DNA of 64,000 nt from an uncultured Opitutales bacterium (lineage in GTDB: Bacteria; Verrucomicrobiota; Verrucomicrobiia; Opitutales; Intestinicryptomonadaceae). The translations under genes and the position numbers were made by a program. The stretch spans positions 1 through 64,000 of the forward strand of contig URGP01000002.1 in the NCBI GenBank assembly GCA_900547395.1. The letters are read 5' to 3'. Below the pieces are notes generated by a model. It ran no database searches, was not told where the DNA came from, and saw only the letters and a list, made by a program, of their open reading frames with translations. Positions 8,021-17,283 of this stretch are shown here, in pieces (position 1 is the first letter of the stretch; each line of letters opens with the position of its first letter).

Positions 8021-8704
8021 TTAGTTGCGCGATTTTGCCACTTTTTCAATGAACGGCTTTGCCATTTCTTCCATTACTGCGTAACCTTCGGCGGTCGGAT
8101 GCACGCCGTCTTTTGAATATTTCAAAGGAAGCCCTTTTCTTTCGTCAACCATTTTCGAGTGGTAATCGAGATATGCGATTTTGTTCTTTTTTGCGTAATC
8201 TTGAAGCATTTTATTGACTTCAATAATTTTGTCGCCGACATTTTCGATTTCCTTGCGCCATCCGTACTCGGCGGCGGGAAGTATGGAGCAAATCACCGGC
8301 TTTATTTTGTTTGCCTTTGCAATTTCGCACATAGACTGAATGTTGCCTGCAATGTTTTCAAGCGAAATGGGACCCTGATTTCTTGCAATGTCGTTCGTGC
8401 CTGCCAAAATTAGAACGACCTTCGGCTTTAAATCAACAACATCGCGCTGAAAGCGCGCAAGCATCTGCGTTGTAACCTGCCCGCTTATTCCGCGCCCGAC
8501 ATAGTTGTTTTCCGTAAAGAACCGACCGCGCGAGCCTAACCAGCCGTCAGTGATGGAATCCCCCATAAACACCGCAACAGGCGTGTTTTTTGAAGCTTTC
8601 ACTTCTTCGTTTGACTTGGCGTATCTGCCGTAGTTTGCCCAGTCTGCAAAAAGCAGAGTTGAAAATGCGGCAAAAGCCGCAAACAATGCGATTAATTTTT
8701 TCAT
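8021..8704 (-). CDS. secreted SGNH/GDSL-type esterase
   Basis: An N-terminal signal peptide (MKKLIALFAAFAAFSTLLFA, cleavage near residue 20) precedes an SGNH hydrolase domain with all four blocks: MGDSITDG (nucleophile Ser, near residue 49), GRGISG (Gly), LILAGTNDIA (Asn, near 103) and KDGVHPTAEGY (Asp/His, near 200). Such enzymes in carbohydrate degraders often remove acetyl groups from polysaccharides; rhamnogalacturonan or xylan acetylesterase activity is an inference only. It lies downstream of the beta-galactosidase on the same strand but a strong terminator separates them. No Shine-Dalgarno precedes the ATG; TTTTATAT lies right before it. Confidence 0.87.
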   Translation of the reverse strand: MKKLIALFAAFAAFSTLLFADWANYGRYAKSNEEVKASKNTPVAVFMGDSITDGWLGSRGRFFTENNYVGRGISGQVTTQMLARFQRDVVDLKPKVVLILAGTNDIARNQGPISLENIAGNIQSMCEIAKANKIKPVICSILPAAEYGWRKEIENVGDKIIEVNKMLQDYAKKNKIAYLDYHSKMVDERKGLPLKYSKDGVHPTAEGYAVMEEMAKPFIEKVAKSRN

Positions 8705-8741
8705 GATATAAAATTTATTTGTTTTTCCGAAAAATTGAAAG

Positions 8742-8772
8742 AAAAAAATTCGGCAAAAAACTTGCCGAATTT
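8742..8772 (-). terminator. terminator of the beta-galactosidase gene
   Basis: An 11-bp stem (AAATTCGGCAA / TTGCCGAATTT) with a five-base loop, followed on the minus strand by a T-tract, 13 bases past the stop codon. Confidence 0.8.
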
Positions 8773-8784
8773 CTCTAAAAAATC

Positions 8785-11700
8785 TTACTTGCCAAAAATC
8801 TTTATTCCGCTCAAATGGAAATATTCTTTTTTGCGGAGCTCGATTTTGACAAAACGCGCTTTCTTCTTTTCGTCAAAAACGATTTTCCATGTTTTTCGGG
8901 CGTTTTTAGTCTGCCAGACATCTTCCCAATTACTGCCGTTTTTTGAAATATAAACATGCATATTGTTTGTGCGGCTGCCCTCATTGTCTTTGCGGTTATA
9001 AAGAAGTATTGCGGATATGTCGCGAATTTTTCCCAAATCTATAACGGCATATTGAACATCGTCTTTCCGCTCGGTGTGGAAAGCGAAATTTTTGCCCTCG
9101 CAAAGAAGCGGATTTCCGCCTTTTGGATGATATTCATTAGAAAGGGAAGAATATTCGATTTTAGCGTCCTTTGAAATCCACTCTCCCTCGATGCTCTTCA
9201 TGACAGACTTGTCCTGCCTGTTTTTTTCTTCTTTGGCAAACGTATGCGAAAACTTGTCCAAAAGACGCATTCCGTAGAAAGAATCAAACTTGCCGTCCGA
9301 TTCCAATATGGAAGAGCCCGCGCCAAAAACCAAAAATTTGAATTCCACAGAGCCTTCAAAATAGTTTCTGTACTTGTCCAATGTTGCAGGACCTAATGCG
9401 CCGTTTCCAACGCCCGAAACATACGGGGCAATCCTAAGCTCGCAAACGTCGGACTTCGGCAAATCCTTGAAATGCTTGGCGCGCAGAATTTCCTCCTGGC
9501 TGTTTGGCAGCAATGAGAAATTAAGCCCGTCGCCATCCACTGCAAACAAAAGCGAATTTCCCCTGCCGTTTTTTACTTCAAACAACTTGACTCCGCCGCG
9601 GTTTCCGCAATCCTGTGGCTTGGCGTAAGGGAAAATTTCGTTTGAAACAAGATAAGACCACTTTCCGAAATCCGCCGACTGCATTCTGTCGATATAATTC
9701 ATATGACCGCCAAAACCCAAGTAGCGCACCGAATGTGCTTCTTTTTTGGGCATAAAAGCGCGCATTCCGACTCTCGGCAAATACAGGTCTTTCGGCGTGT
9801 CGTTTAACTTCGTTATTTTTGTCGAAACTTCCAAGACGCCGTCGCCCGTAAGCGAATAAGCCTGCTCGAAAGCAAAGCCCATGCCCTCGTCATTTACAAG
9901 GTTTGCGCTCGTCAAAACCCTCGCAAGCGACGGCGACAATTTTTTTACTTCGATTTTTTGCATCGACGGGACAAGTTCGTTAAGCTTGTACTCTTCAAAC
10001 TCCCTGCGTGCCCTGCCGTGGTTTTCAATCCAAGCCGATGAAACATCGAGGCTAAACGGCGTTGAAATTTTTTCGCCAAACTTGTCGGAAAGAGATTCAA
10101 GCGAAGCCGTCTTTTGGTCAAAGACCAGTTTAAGAGACGAAGACGAAAGCTCAATCTTGCCGTTTGAATTTTTAACATCAACCCTGCCCTTCGGCAATAC
10201 CCTTTTCTTGGAATCTGTTTTCTTAATCAAAAAGCTTTTTTTGGAAAACTTTCCAAAAGCGAAATCTGCAACAGATTCGGGAGTAGAGCTTGAATCTGAA
10301 ATTGATTTCAAGTCCAAATTGGAAGAACCGCCCTTAAAGCTGATTTCATAAAAATATTCTCCCGGCAAATCCGACTTAAATTCGGGAAGAGCAACTTTGT
10401 ATTCAATGGTTTTGCCTGCGGGCAAATCTATTTTAAGGGGAGCGGACGCAATGACGTCCCCATTTCGCTTGACTTTGATTTCCCCGTGAAGCTCGCTTAA
10501 ATTGGTGTCCAAATATTCGTTTGAAATACGTAAAGTCAGGTTGTCGTCGGAAATCGGATACATCTGAATGTCCTGATAGACCCTGCGCACTTCGCTAAGC
10601 TCCGAAGTCCATTTTCTCTCAGCTCCGACAACGCCCGAAGCGCACCATGTGCCCGCATTGCGGCACGTCCCGAAATCTCTTCCGTCGCCCAAGAAGCGTT
10701 CGCCTTCGCCTTTTGCGGGAAGCCACAACGTCCTGTCCATCCAATCCCAAATAAATCCGCCCAAAAGAGCCGGCTCGGAACGCATTTTAAGCCATATGTC
10801 CTCCAAGTTGCCGATTGAATTTCCTATCGCAAAAGAGTACTCGCAAAACATAAACGGCTTTTTGCGCGGAGCGGAAAGATAGGAATTTATGGCGTTTAGC
10901 CCGCCGTACATCGGGGAATGGAAAGAGCTTGTGTTTTCTTTTGAATAAGTCGCAGGCTCGCAATGGACAAGCGCGGGAGCGGGCGCAAATTTCTTTGCAA
11001 CAACTTCCATTTTCTTGTGCGCGTTCGTATAGTGGTTCCCGTTTTCATTACCCAAAGACCATCCGAAAACACATGGATGGTTGCGGTCGCGCTTAACCAT
11101 GTTTTGCATTCTGTCGCAAGAAGAAGCGTCGTAAGTTCCGCTGTCTCCGGGAACATGGTTCCAGAGAGCGTGAGACTCCAAATTGTTTTCGTCCAAAACA
11201 AAAATGCCAAGTCTGTTGCACAGCATGTAAAACTCGTCGGGATTGGGATAGTGTGAAGTCCTGATAGCGTTTATGTTTGCGGCTTTTATCATCAAAACGT
11301 CTTTCAAAAGGACTTCAAACGAAACCGCGTTTCCCTTTTCGGGCGCGTAATTGTGGCGGTTTACGCCCTTGATTTTCACGACAGAACCGTTCCAAACAAG
11401 CCGCAAACTCCCGTCTATGAAAAACGTCCTGAACCCTACGTCGATTTTGGCGGTTTCCAAAACTTCCCCGTTCTGCTTCAAACTAAAAATCGCCTGATAC
11501 AAATTGGGCTTGTCGGGCGACCACGGCGAAACTTCCCCGCCATTGAAAGCCAAATCAAAGCTTGAAGAATCCGAATTTAACGCAGACGAAGCCGCGCGCA
11601 AAACCTTTCCGCTTGAATCGGTGAAAACCAAATCAAAACTCAAGTTTTCGGAAAGCTTTTTCTCCGCGTTCTTTGCGAAAGCCTTTGAGAAAAACTTGAA

Positions 11701-12564
11701 TTTTCCGCCGTCAATAACGGCGTCGGCAACGATGTCCGCAATATGGGTTTTCGGTCTTTCCACCAAAACCACGTCGCGTATCACGCCCATAACGTGCGGC
11801 ATATCCTGCACTTCCGTATAAGAACCCGTCGTGAATTTGAAGACGTGGAGAGCAAGCGTATTCTTCCCCTTTTTCAAAAATTTTGAAATGTCGAACTCGG
11901 CGGGAGTGAAAGAATCTTCGGAGTAGCCCGCGAATTTCCCGTTTACAAAAACCTTCACGCCTGATTTTACCCCGCAAAGCCTCAAAAAATACGCCTTGTT
12001 CTGAGAAAAATCATCAAGAGAAAACACATTTCGGTATATCGCGCTTTGGCGGTGCATGTCGGGAATGCGCGGTTTTAACATTGCCTCCGACGGATTATCG
12101 GAGCTGATGTCGGCAAATTCGGGCAGATTTTTCCCCTGCAAGTCAAATATGAATTCGGGAAAGATATTGGTGTAGGAAATGCGGTCGTATCCGCGGGTCT
12201 GCCATGTGTCAGGCAGGTTTACGGCGTCCCATTTTTCGTCGCTAAAATCTTTTTCAAAATACTCGGCTTTCAATTCGGACGGGCTGTCAAAAAAAGCAAA
12301 ACGCCAACCGCCGTTTAACAGCCTGTAAGGCTTTGAATGATATATTTTGCCGACATCTGAAATTGAAATCGGCTTCTTTGCCGAATCCAAAGAATCGCAC
12401 AAAACAAACGAAGCCCTTGCAGGTTCTTTATTTATGCGGAAAACCGACATATCGTCCCACTGGTAAGTCGCCTTTGCCTCTTCTTCGAGAGACAGCGCAA
12501 ACATGGGTTGCAGCGCAGAAAAAGCCAATGCAAGCGTTAAAAATTTCAAATTTTTACAAAACAT
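8785..12564 (-). CDS. secreted GH2 beta-galactosidase with C-terminal F5/8-type C (CBM32-like) domain
   Basis: 1259 residues, larger than LacZ (about 1020). A signal peptide covers about residues 1-23. The GH2 jelly-roll domain (residues 80-270, with YRLLNGGWRFAFF and VFVNGKFAGYSEDSFTPAEF) is followed by the Ig-like domain and the TIM barrel. In the barrel, NRHNYAPEKG lies near 403, the acid/base Glu is E507 in GWSLGNENG and the nucleophile is E575 in FMFCEYSFAIGNS. LacZ-type C-terminal domains follow. The last 90 residues (VIDLGKIRDISAILLYNR, then NMHVYISKNGSNWEDVW) form a discoidin/CBM32-like sugar-binding module. It would act on galactosides outside the inner membrane. A good ribosome binding site (AAGGAAA, 6 bases before ATG) is present. 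Confidence 0.92.
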   Translation of the reverse strand: MFCKNLKFLTLALAFSALQPMFALSLEEEAKATYQWDDMSVFRINKEPARASFVLCDSLDSAKKPISISDVGKIYHSKPYRLLNGGWRFAFFDSPSELKAEYFEKDFSDEKWDAVNLPDTWQTRGYDRISYTNIFPEFIFDLQGKNLPEFADISSDNPSEAMLKPRIPDMHRQSAIYRNVFSLDDFSQNKAYFLRLCGVKSGVKVFVNGKFAGYSEDSFTPAEFDISKFLKKGKNTLALHVFKFTTGSYTEVQDMPHVMGVIRDVVLVERPKTHIADIVADAVIDGGKFKFFSKAFAKNAEKKLSENLSFDLVFTDSSGKVLRAASSALNSDSSSFDLAFNGGEVSPWSPDKPNLYQAIFSLKQNGEVLETAKIDVGFRTFFIDGSLRLVWNGSVVKIKGVNRHNYAPEKGNAVSFEVLLKDVLMIKAANINAIRTSHYPNPDEFYMLCNRLGIFVLDENNLESHALWNHVPGDSGTYDASSCDRMQNMVKRDRNHPCVFGWSLGNENGNHYTNAHKKMEVVAKKFAPAPALVHCEPATYSKENTSSFHSPMYGGLNAINSYLSAPRKKPFMFCEYSFAIGNSIGNLEDIWLKMRSEPALLGGFIWDWMDRTLWLPAKGEGERFLGDGRDFGTCRNAGTWCASGVVGAERKWTSELSEVRRVYQDIQMYPISDDNLTLRISNEYLDTNLSELHGEIKVKRNGDVIASAPLKIDLPAGKTIEYKVALPEFKSDLPGEYFYEISFKGGSSNLDLKSISDSSSTPESVADFAFGKFSKKSFLIKKTDSKKRVLPKGRVDVKNSNGKIELSSSSLKLVFDQKTASLESLSDKFGEKISTPFSLDVSSAWIENHGRARREFEEYKLNELVPSMQKIEVKKLSPSLARVLTSANLVNDEGMGFAFEQAYSLTGDGVLEVSTKITKLNDTPKDLYLPRVGMRAFMPKKEAHSVRYLGFGGHMNYIDRMQSADFGKWSYLVSNEIFPYAKPQDCGNRGGVKLFEVKNGRGNSLLFAVDGDGLNFSLLPNSQEEILRAKHFKDLPKSDVCELRIAPYVSGVGNGALGPATLDKYRNYFEGSVEFKFLVFGAGSSILESDGKFDSFYGMRLLDKFSHTFAKEEKNRQDKSVMKSIEGEWISKDAKIEYSSLSNEYHPKGGNPLLCEGKNFAFHTERKDDVQYAVIDLGKIRDISAILLYNRKDNEGSRTNNMHVYISKNGSNWEDVWQTKNARKTWKIVFDEKKKARFVKIELRKKEYFHLSGIKIFGK

Positions 12565-12841
12565 GAGTTTCCTTTCCCTAAAAAATTTGCATATATCTTT
12601 AAAAATGAAAGAATATTTATTCGAAAAAATTTTTTAAAGCACTTTTTTAATTTACAGTAATATAGGCGCAAAACAAAAAAAAATATCACAGCACCATGCA
12701 AAGTTTTCCGAAAAAGCAATTTTTTTTAAACATAAGTGCACGATATTCAAAATCTTAAATTTTATGAGTAAAAATTCTAAAAAAAATGCTTGCATTAAAA
12801 AGAAATTTCAGCATTATTTGGTACTTTCTTAATTGAAATAC
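12565..12841. other. AT-rich intergenic stretch between the beta-galactosidase gene and tRNA-Arg
   Basis: It holds the leader of the leftward beta-galactosidase gene and the promoter of the rightward tRNA gene. I see no open frame of note, no terminator hairpin and no recognisable riboswitch. Confidence 0.5.
12790..12818 (+). promoter_or_regulatory. candidate sigma-70 promoter of tRNA-Arg
   Basis: TTGCAT (12790-12795) and CATTAT (12812-12817) are separated by 16 bases and placed so that transcription would begin about 15-20 bases before the tRNA. Matches are partial (4 of 6 each), so this is tentative. Confidence 0.35.
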
Positions 12842-12918
12842 GCGCCTGTAGCTCAATTGGATAGAGCATCTGACTACGGATCAGAAGGTTACAGGTTCGA
12901 CTCCTGTCAGGCGCGCCA
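12842..12918 (+). tRNA. tRNA-Arg (anticodon ACG), CCA encoded
   Basis: A full cloverleaf can be read: acceptor GCGCCTG/CAGGCGC, D arm GCTC..GAGC, anticodon stem TCTGA/TCAGA around loop CTACGGA (anticodon ACG, read as ICG after deamination), T stem ACAGG/CCTGT with TTCGACT, discriminator G and an encoded CCA at 12916-12918. Decodes CGU, CGC and CGA. No integrase or duplicated 3' end is seen next to it. Confidence 0.97.
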
Positions 12919-12966
12919 TTTCAAATTGTGTTTCGGGGCTTTCGAGCTCTTTTTTTATGCCCGCAT

Positions 12967-13914
12967 ATGTGGAAAGTCTTAATCAGACCGGCAATGATAT
13001 TTATCCCCTTTGTTCTCGGGATATTGCTTCAAAGTGTTTTCAGGTTTTCATGGAACGTAAACGGCGTCGAAATTTCAGTATGGTTTATACGAATTGCGCT
13101 GATGATTATGTTCTTCCAAATTTGCGTGCAAATAAATTTGTCGAAGTTGAAACCGCGCAAAGAACACTTCAAAGTTCTTCTTTTAAACATTCTGATGGGA
13201 ATTGTACCCTATTTCATCTTAAAAGAATCCGGCTATGAAACGCTTGCGCTCGCCGCTTTTTTTGTCGGAATAACGCCGACTGCAAACGCCGCCCCCGTTG
13301 TGATGGGATTTCTCGGCGGCAATGTCGAATTTGTGCTTACGGGGTTTGCCATAACAAACATTTTTATAGACCTCATATTAATAGTCCTTCTGCCTTTTAT
13401 AAGCGGCAACGGAAGCTTCGATTTTGCTCTTAAAGTACTGCTCCAGCTTTTAATGCTGGTAGGTATTCCCATTTTGCTTGCGGCTATTGTGCGCAAAACC
13501 TGCCGAAACGCGCGCAACATTGCCCTTCGGTTCAGAATGTTTAACTTCGGGCTGTGGTGCTCGACATTGTTTGTAATCGCCTCAAACGCCACTGAATTTT
13601 TTGAAAGCAAGCCCGAAATATCGTGGACGTCTTCGATAGAAATCGCGCTCATATCGCTTTTGATTTGCGCGATGAATTTTTGGCTCGGCAGAAAAATATC
13701 GCAAAGACGCCACGCAAGGGAATCAAGCCAAATTCTCGGACAAAAAAACACGACGCTCACTATATTTTTAGCTCTTGTATTCGGGGGCGAAAACGCCGCC
13801 TTGGTTTCGCTCGGCCCGACTTTTTACGTTCTTTGGCACAATATGTATAACGCCCTTCAAATGTACTTTTACGACAAGCGCAAAATCGCCAAAAACAAAT
13901 CAAAAAGATTTTAG
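12967..13914 (+). CDS. bile acid:sodium symporter (BASS)-family permease
   Basis: A hydrophobic protein with nine or ten helices, carrying the BASS-type core motif FVGITPTANAAPVV (near residue 95), which matches the crossover region that binds sodium and organic anion. The family moves organic acids, bile acids or pantoate with sodium; the substrate is unknown here. I start at the ATG at 12967. An ATG at 12928 would add 13 residues and place the start 10 bases after the tRNA, which is less likely. The 3' end overlaps the convergent lipoprotein gene by 15 bases. Confidence 0.75.
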   Translation: MWKVLIRPAMIFIPFVLGILLQSVFRFSWNVNGVEISVWFIRIALMIMFFQICVQINLSKLKPRKEHFKVLLLNILMGIVPYFILKESGYETLALAAFFVGITPTANAAPVVMGFLGGNVEFVLTGFAITNIFIDLILIVLLPFISGNGSFDFALKVLLQLLMLVGIPILLAAIVRKTCRNARNIALRFRMFNFGLWCSTLFVIASNATEFFESKPEISWTSSIEIALISLLICAMNFWLGRKISQRRHARESSQILGQKNTTLTIFLALVFGGENAALVSLGPTFYVLWHNMYNALQMYFYDKRKIAKNKSKRF

Positions 13915-14295
13915 CTTGGACGGGTGCGCGTATTCGATGTCAACCAGAAAATCCTGCGTTTCGGTATAGACATTTGCGCCGCTTTTAAAGTATCCGAGTT
14001 TTATTTCTGCGCGCCCCTCCCTTATCGCCTCAAACGAAATTTCCGTATTTTCCCCGCCTCCGAAAATCGGGCATGACTTCTTAACGCCGCGCGATTTAAC
14101 TTTCAAAAAATTATCGCTGTAATTTACGATGCTCCAATCCGCACCCGCAGACTGGTACGGCGGCAAGGAAATAACGATGGTGTCGCCTATCTTGCAGGAA
14201 GTCTGATTTTTTTCCAAATTCAAATTTTTCTCTGACGCGCAGCCGAAAAAGACAAAGGGTAAAAGAATAAAAGCTGTTTCTTTAAAAAACTTCAT
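13900..14295 (-). CDS. chagasin-like (I42 family) protease-inhibitor-type lipoprotein
   Basis: A lipoprotein signal ends at FVFFGC (lipobox Cys near residue 19), followed by an Ig-fold domain of about 100 residues. GDTIVISLPPYQSAGADW corresponds to the chagasin block GxTxxxxLxxNPTTGYxW, GGGENTEISFEA to the GxGG loop, and GRAEIKLGY to the core strand of MEROPS I42. The classical NPTTG loop is replaced by SAGAD, so inhibition of papain-like proteases is not assured. An upstream ATG at 14313 would add six residues before the signal. It is last in a leftward series after comF. Confidence 0.55.
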   Translation of the reverse strand: MKFFKETAFILLPFVFFGCASEKNLNLEKNQTSCKIGDTIVISLPPYQSAGADWSIVNYSDNFLKVKSRGVKKSCPIFGGGENTEISFEAIREGRAEIKLGYFKSGANVYTETQDFLVDIEYAHPSKLKSF

Positions 14296-14337
14296 GATTT
14301 TATGAAAATCCATTTTTTTAAACAGGGCAAATCAATT

Positions 14338-15054
14338 TTAAGACCTTCTTGCAAACGCAAAAGCCGAAATGTTTTCAAATCCCGCCCGCTTTAAGGTTCT
14401 CGCACATTCGTTCAAAGTGGCTCCGCTTGTCATGACATCGTCCGCCACTATGATTTTCGCGCTTTTTGAAATATTTAAGCCGCCGTTAACAGCAAATGCT
14501 CCGCGCACGTTTTCAATTCTGTCCTTCTTGGAAAGAGCCGTCTGGGTCGGAGTGAACTTTTTGCGCAAAAGCAGGTTTTCCACTTTCAAATTAAGCTCGG
14601 GATAAAGATTTACAATCGCCCTGCAAAAAACTTCGCTTTGATTGTACGCGCGCTTTCGCATTCTCTTTGAATGAAGCGGCGCAGGAACCAAAATTGCGCC
14701 ATCAAAATATTCCCTGAAATTCGCCACTCTGTTTAATAAACGCGCCATGTCTTCCGCCACATAAATTCCGCCGTGGTACTTTAATTCCAAAACCAGACTG
14801 CGCCCCGCATCGGCATACTCGCACACCACAAGCGACTTTTCAAAATAAAGCTCATCAGAAGCGCATTTTGCGCATATGCTGCAAGGTATGCTTACAATTT
14901 CAGCACAACGCTTGCATCTTTCAACCTGAGTTATAAACGGCTTGTTTGCGCAATCTTCGCACAAATATCTGAATTCTCCGCTTGGATTTTCCTTTCCGCA
15001 AACAATGCAGTGTCTCGGAAAAATCAAATCCAAAAGGCGTTCAAAGATTTTCAT
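14338..15054 (-). CDS. comF: ComF-family phosphoribosyltransferase-like protein
   Basis: The N terminus has two zinc-ribbon-like pairs (CIVC..CEDC near residues 16-37 and CKRC..CSICAKC near 47-62). It is followed by a PRTase fold with VPAPLHSKRMRKRAYNQSE near residue 122 and the PRPP loop IIVADDVMTSGAT near 197. ComF acts in DNA uptake for transformation in competent bacteria and is widespread in others. It directly abuts surE with no intergenic base and is probably co-transcribed with it. Confidence 0.9.
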   Translation of the reverse strand: MKIFERLLDLIFPRHCIVCGKENPSGEFRYLCEDCANKPFITQVERCKRCAEIVSIPCSICAKCASDELYFEKSLVVCEYADAGRSLVLELKYHGGIYVAEDMARLLNRVANFREYFDGAILVPAPLHSKRMRKRAYNQSEVFCRAIVNLYPELNLKVENLLLRKKFTPTQTALSKKDRIENVRGAFAVNGGLNISKSAKIIVADDVMTSGATLNECARTLKRAGFENISAFAFARRS

Positions 15055-15825
15055 TTAAGGTCTTACGCAAATTGACGAATAGCACGCAACGCCGCTTTTT
15101 AAACACTCTATGTCGGTTTTCTTTCCGCCGACAGACCTGCCCCCGTCTATCGCGTATTTAAACGAAAACTTGCCGTTTTCATCTTGCTTGTAAAAAGGAA
15201 GAATTTTTACAGAAGCAGGCTCGCATTCCACAAACGGGGTTGAAGAGGAGTATTCGGATGGATAGTTTATGTTGAAAACGCTCCCCAAACGGGCGTCTTT
15301 GGATTCAAACTTTTCGCGCACAAAATTCGCGCAGTGGGCGCAAGCCGAACGCAAAATATCGTCGAGTTTTTTCGGGGGAGTTTCGTGGTTTATCCTGCAC
15401 GCCTCGTAAAATTCGTTTGCAAGCTGTAATGACGCGGCAACCGCCATCACGCCAGCACCCGCAGCCTCCGCCGCAGCTGAAAAAGTCCCCGAACTCCACA
15501 AAAGCGGAAGCCCCAAATTCTGCCCGATGTTAATTCCCGAAACCACAACGTCAGGCAAATCATCTTTGCACAAACACCCCAAAGCAATGTTCACGCAGTC
15601 GCTCGGAGTTCCGTCAACCGTGTATATCTTTGTTTTTTTGAAATCGGACTTTCTTTCGGCAAGCGTCAAAGTTTTATGCCTGCTGTAAGCCCTGCCAATC
15701 CAGCTTTGCTCAGATGCGGGAACGACGACCAAAATTTCGTCCGAAACCTCCTCAAACGCCTCAATAAAACGGTTCAAGAAAGGGGATAAAATTCCGTCGT
15801 CGTTTGAAATCAGGATTTTTTTCAT
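15055..15825 (-). CDS. surE: 5'-nucleotidase SurE
   Basis: Metal-dependent phosphatase that removes phosphate from nucleoside monophosphates. The N-terminal ILISNDDGILSP holds the metal-binding DD, VVVPASEQSWIGRA follows, then VDGTPSDCVNIALG and VVSGINIGQNLG, all family blocks in the expected order. The 256 residues are normal. It directly follows the stop of the NADPH oxidoreductase gene, so it appears to ride on that operon. Confidence 0.93.
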   Translation of the reverse strand: MKKILISNDDGILSPFLNRFIEAFEEVSDEILVVVPASEQSWIGRAYSRHKTLTLAERKSDFKKTKIYTVDGTPSDCVNIALGCLCKDDLPDVVVSGINIGQNLGLPLLWSSGTFSAAAEAAGAGVMAVAASLQLANEFYEACRINHETPPKKLDDILRSACAHCANFVREKFESKDARLGSVFNINYPSEYSSSTPFVECEPASVKILPFYKQDENGKFSFKYAIDGGRSVGGKKTDIECLKSGVACYSSICVRP

Positions 15826-17262
15826 TTATTCCTGCACGGGTTCCAGAGGCTCTCCGCGCAAATATTTATTGATGCTTAGAGCCGCCTTTTTCGCCTGCCC
15901 CATCGCGCTGATTACGGTCGCCGCGCCGCTTACAACGTCGCCGCCCGCAAACACGCCCTTCATTGAAGTTTCCAAAGTATTTGGATTTATTTCCAAAGTT
16001 CCCTTTTTGGTCGTCTTCAAGTTTTTGCAAGTCATCGGGATTAGCGGATTCGGGCGGTTGCCGATAGAAACAACTATCGCGTCGCAATCAATCACAAATT
16101 CGCTGTTCGGAATTTCCACGACGCCCCTGCGCCCCGAAGCGTCGGGTTCGCCAAGCTCCATCTTAGAGCATTCAAGACCGATAACCCTGCCGTTTTCGTC
16201 CGCCACCACGCGCTTTGGCGCAGTCAAAAGCTGGAAGTTGACGCCTTCCTGCTCGGCATGGTGGACTTCTTCGGCGCGCGCAGGCATCTGTTCGCGCGCT
16301 CTGCGATATACGAGGGTCGATTTCGCACCTGCTCTAAGCGCGGTTCTCGCGGAGTCCATTGCGACATTGCCGCCGCCGATTGTGACGATGTGCTTTGCCT
16401 TAATCGGGGTCGTTCCGTATGTCGGGAACGCGTAGGCTTTCATGAGATTAAAGCGCGTCAAAAATTCGTTTGCGGAAAATACACCGACGCTGTTTTCGCC
16501 GGGAATGCCCATAAAGTTCGGCAAGCCCGCGCCCGAACCAATGAATACCGCGTCAAAACCGCTCGCCAAAAGCTCGTCAACCGTCTGCATCTTTCCGATG
16601 AGATGGTTTAAGTGTATCTTTACACCAAGGCTTTTCAAGGTATTCACTTCATGGAGCACGATTTCCTTGGGCAGGCGGAATTGCGGAATGCCGTACATAA
16701 GCACGCCCCCCGGGAAATGCAAGCCCTCGAATATTTCGACCTCATGACCCGCAAGCGCAGTGTCAAGCGCGGCTGTTATGCCTGCGGGACCGCAACCGAT
16801 GATTGCAACCCTCTTGCCCGTGGGCGCGGCTTTTTCGGGGATTTTTTCGAGATTGTTCTGGCGCACATAGTCCGCCGCGAAACGCTCCAAAGAGCCGATG
16901 GCAACAGGTTTTCCCTTTATGCCCAGAACACACGAGCCTTCGCACTGCAATTCCTGCGGGCAAACTCTTCCGCATACAGCCGAAAGCGCACTCTGCTTTT
17001 TAAGCTTTATTGCGGCTTCCTGAATGTTGCCGTTTGCTATCGAATCAATAAAATCGGGTATGCGTATATTGACGGGACAAGCCGCAACGCATCTTGGTTT
17101 TGGACAGCGCAAACATCTTGTCGCCTCGTCCATCGCCATTTCCAAAGAAAAGCCGTAAGGCACTTCCTCGAAATTTGCGGCGCGTTTTTTAGGATTTTGC
17201 TCGGGCATCGCGTGGCGCGGCAAGCCCGAAGCCTTCAACTTTTTTACAGTATTTTCTGACAT
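15826..17262 (-). CDS. gltA: NfnB/GltA-like NADPH-dependent FAD oxidoreductase (annotated as glutamate synthase small subunit family)
   Basis: 478 residues: an N-terminal domain with eight Cys in two [4Fe-4S] patterns (CLRCPKPRCVAAC near residue 50, CGRVCPQELQCEGSC near 97), then two Rossmann folds with FAD motif VAIIGCGPAGITAAL near 150 and NAD(P) motif HIVTIGGGNVAMDSAR near 291, and the C-terminal FAD-binding GVFAGGDVV. Alone it would be called GltA or a glutamate synthase beta subunit. No glutamate synthase large subunit is near. Instead it follows nuoE, nuoF and a NuoG-NfnA fusion gene, so it most likely acts as the NfnB subunit, which carries the bifurcating FAD and the NADP site. Confidence 0.85.
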   Translation of the reverse strand: MSENTVKKLKASGLPRHAMPEQNPKKRAANFEEVPYGFSLEMAMDEATRCLRCPKPRCVAACPVNIRIPDFIDSIANGNIQEAAIKLKKQSALSAVCGRVCPQELQCEGSCVLGIKGKPVAIGSLERFAADYVRQNNLEKIPEKAAPTGKRVAIIGCGPAGITAALDTALAGHEVEIFEGLHFPGGVLMYGIPQFRLPKEIVLHEVNTLKSLGVKIHLNHLIGKMQTVDELLASGFDAVFIGSGAGLPNFMGIPGENSVGVFSANEFLTRFNLMKAYAFPTYGTTPIKAKHIVTIGGGNVAMDSARTALRAGAKSTLVYRRAREQMPARAEEVHHAEQEGVNFQLLTAPKRVVADENGRVIGLECSKMELGEPDASGRRGVVEIPNSEFVIDCDAIVVSIGNRPNPLIPMTCKNLKTTKKGTLEINPNTLETSMKGVFAGGDVVSGAATVISAMGQAKKAALSINKYLRGEPLEPVQE

Positions 17263-17283
17263 ACTAAAAAAACCTATTCTAAA

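Noticed and set aside
12842..12918. tRNA-Arg as an attachment site of an island
   Set aside because: No integrase and no repeated tRNA 3' end can be seen in the following sequence.
16612..17259. A 215-codon open frame on the plus strand
   Set aside because: It lies wholly antisense to the well-supported NfnB-like gene and has no recognisable domain.
15826..17262. Glutamate synthase small subunit as the function
   Set aside because: No large subunit nearby and a clear NfnA partner directly upstream; I keep only the family name.
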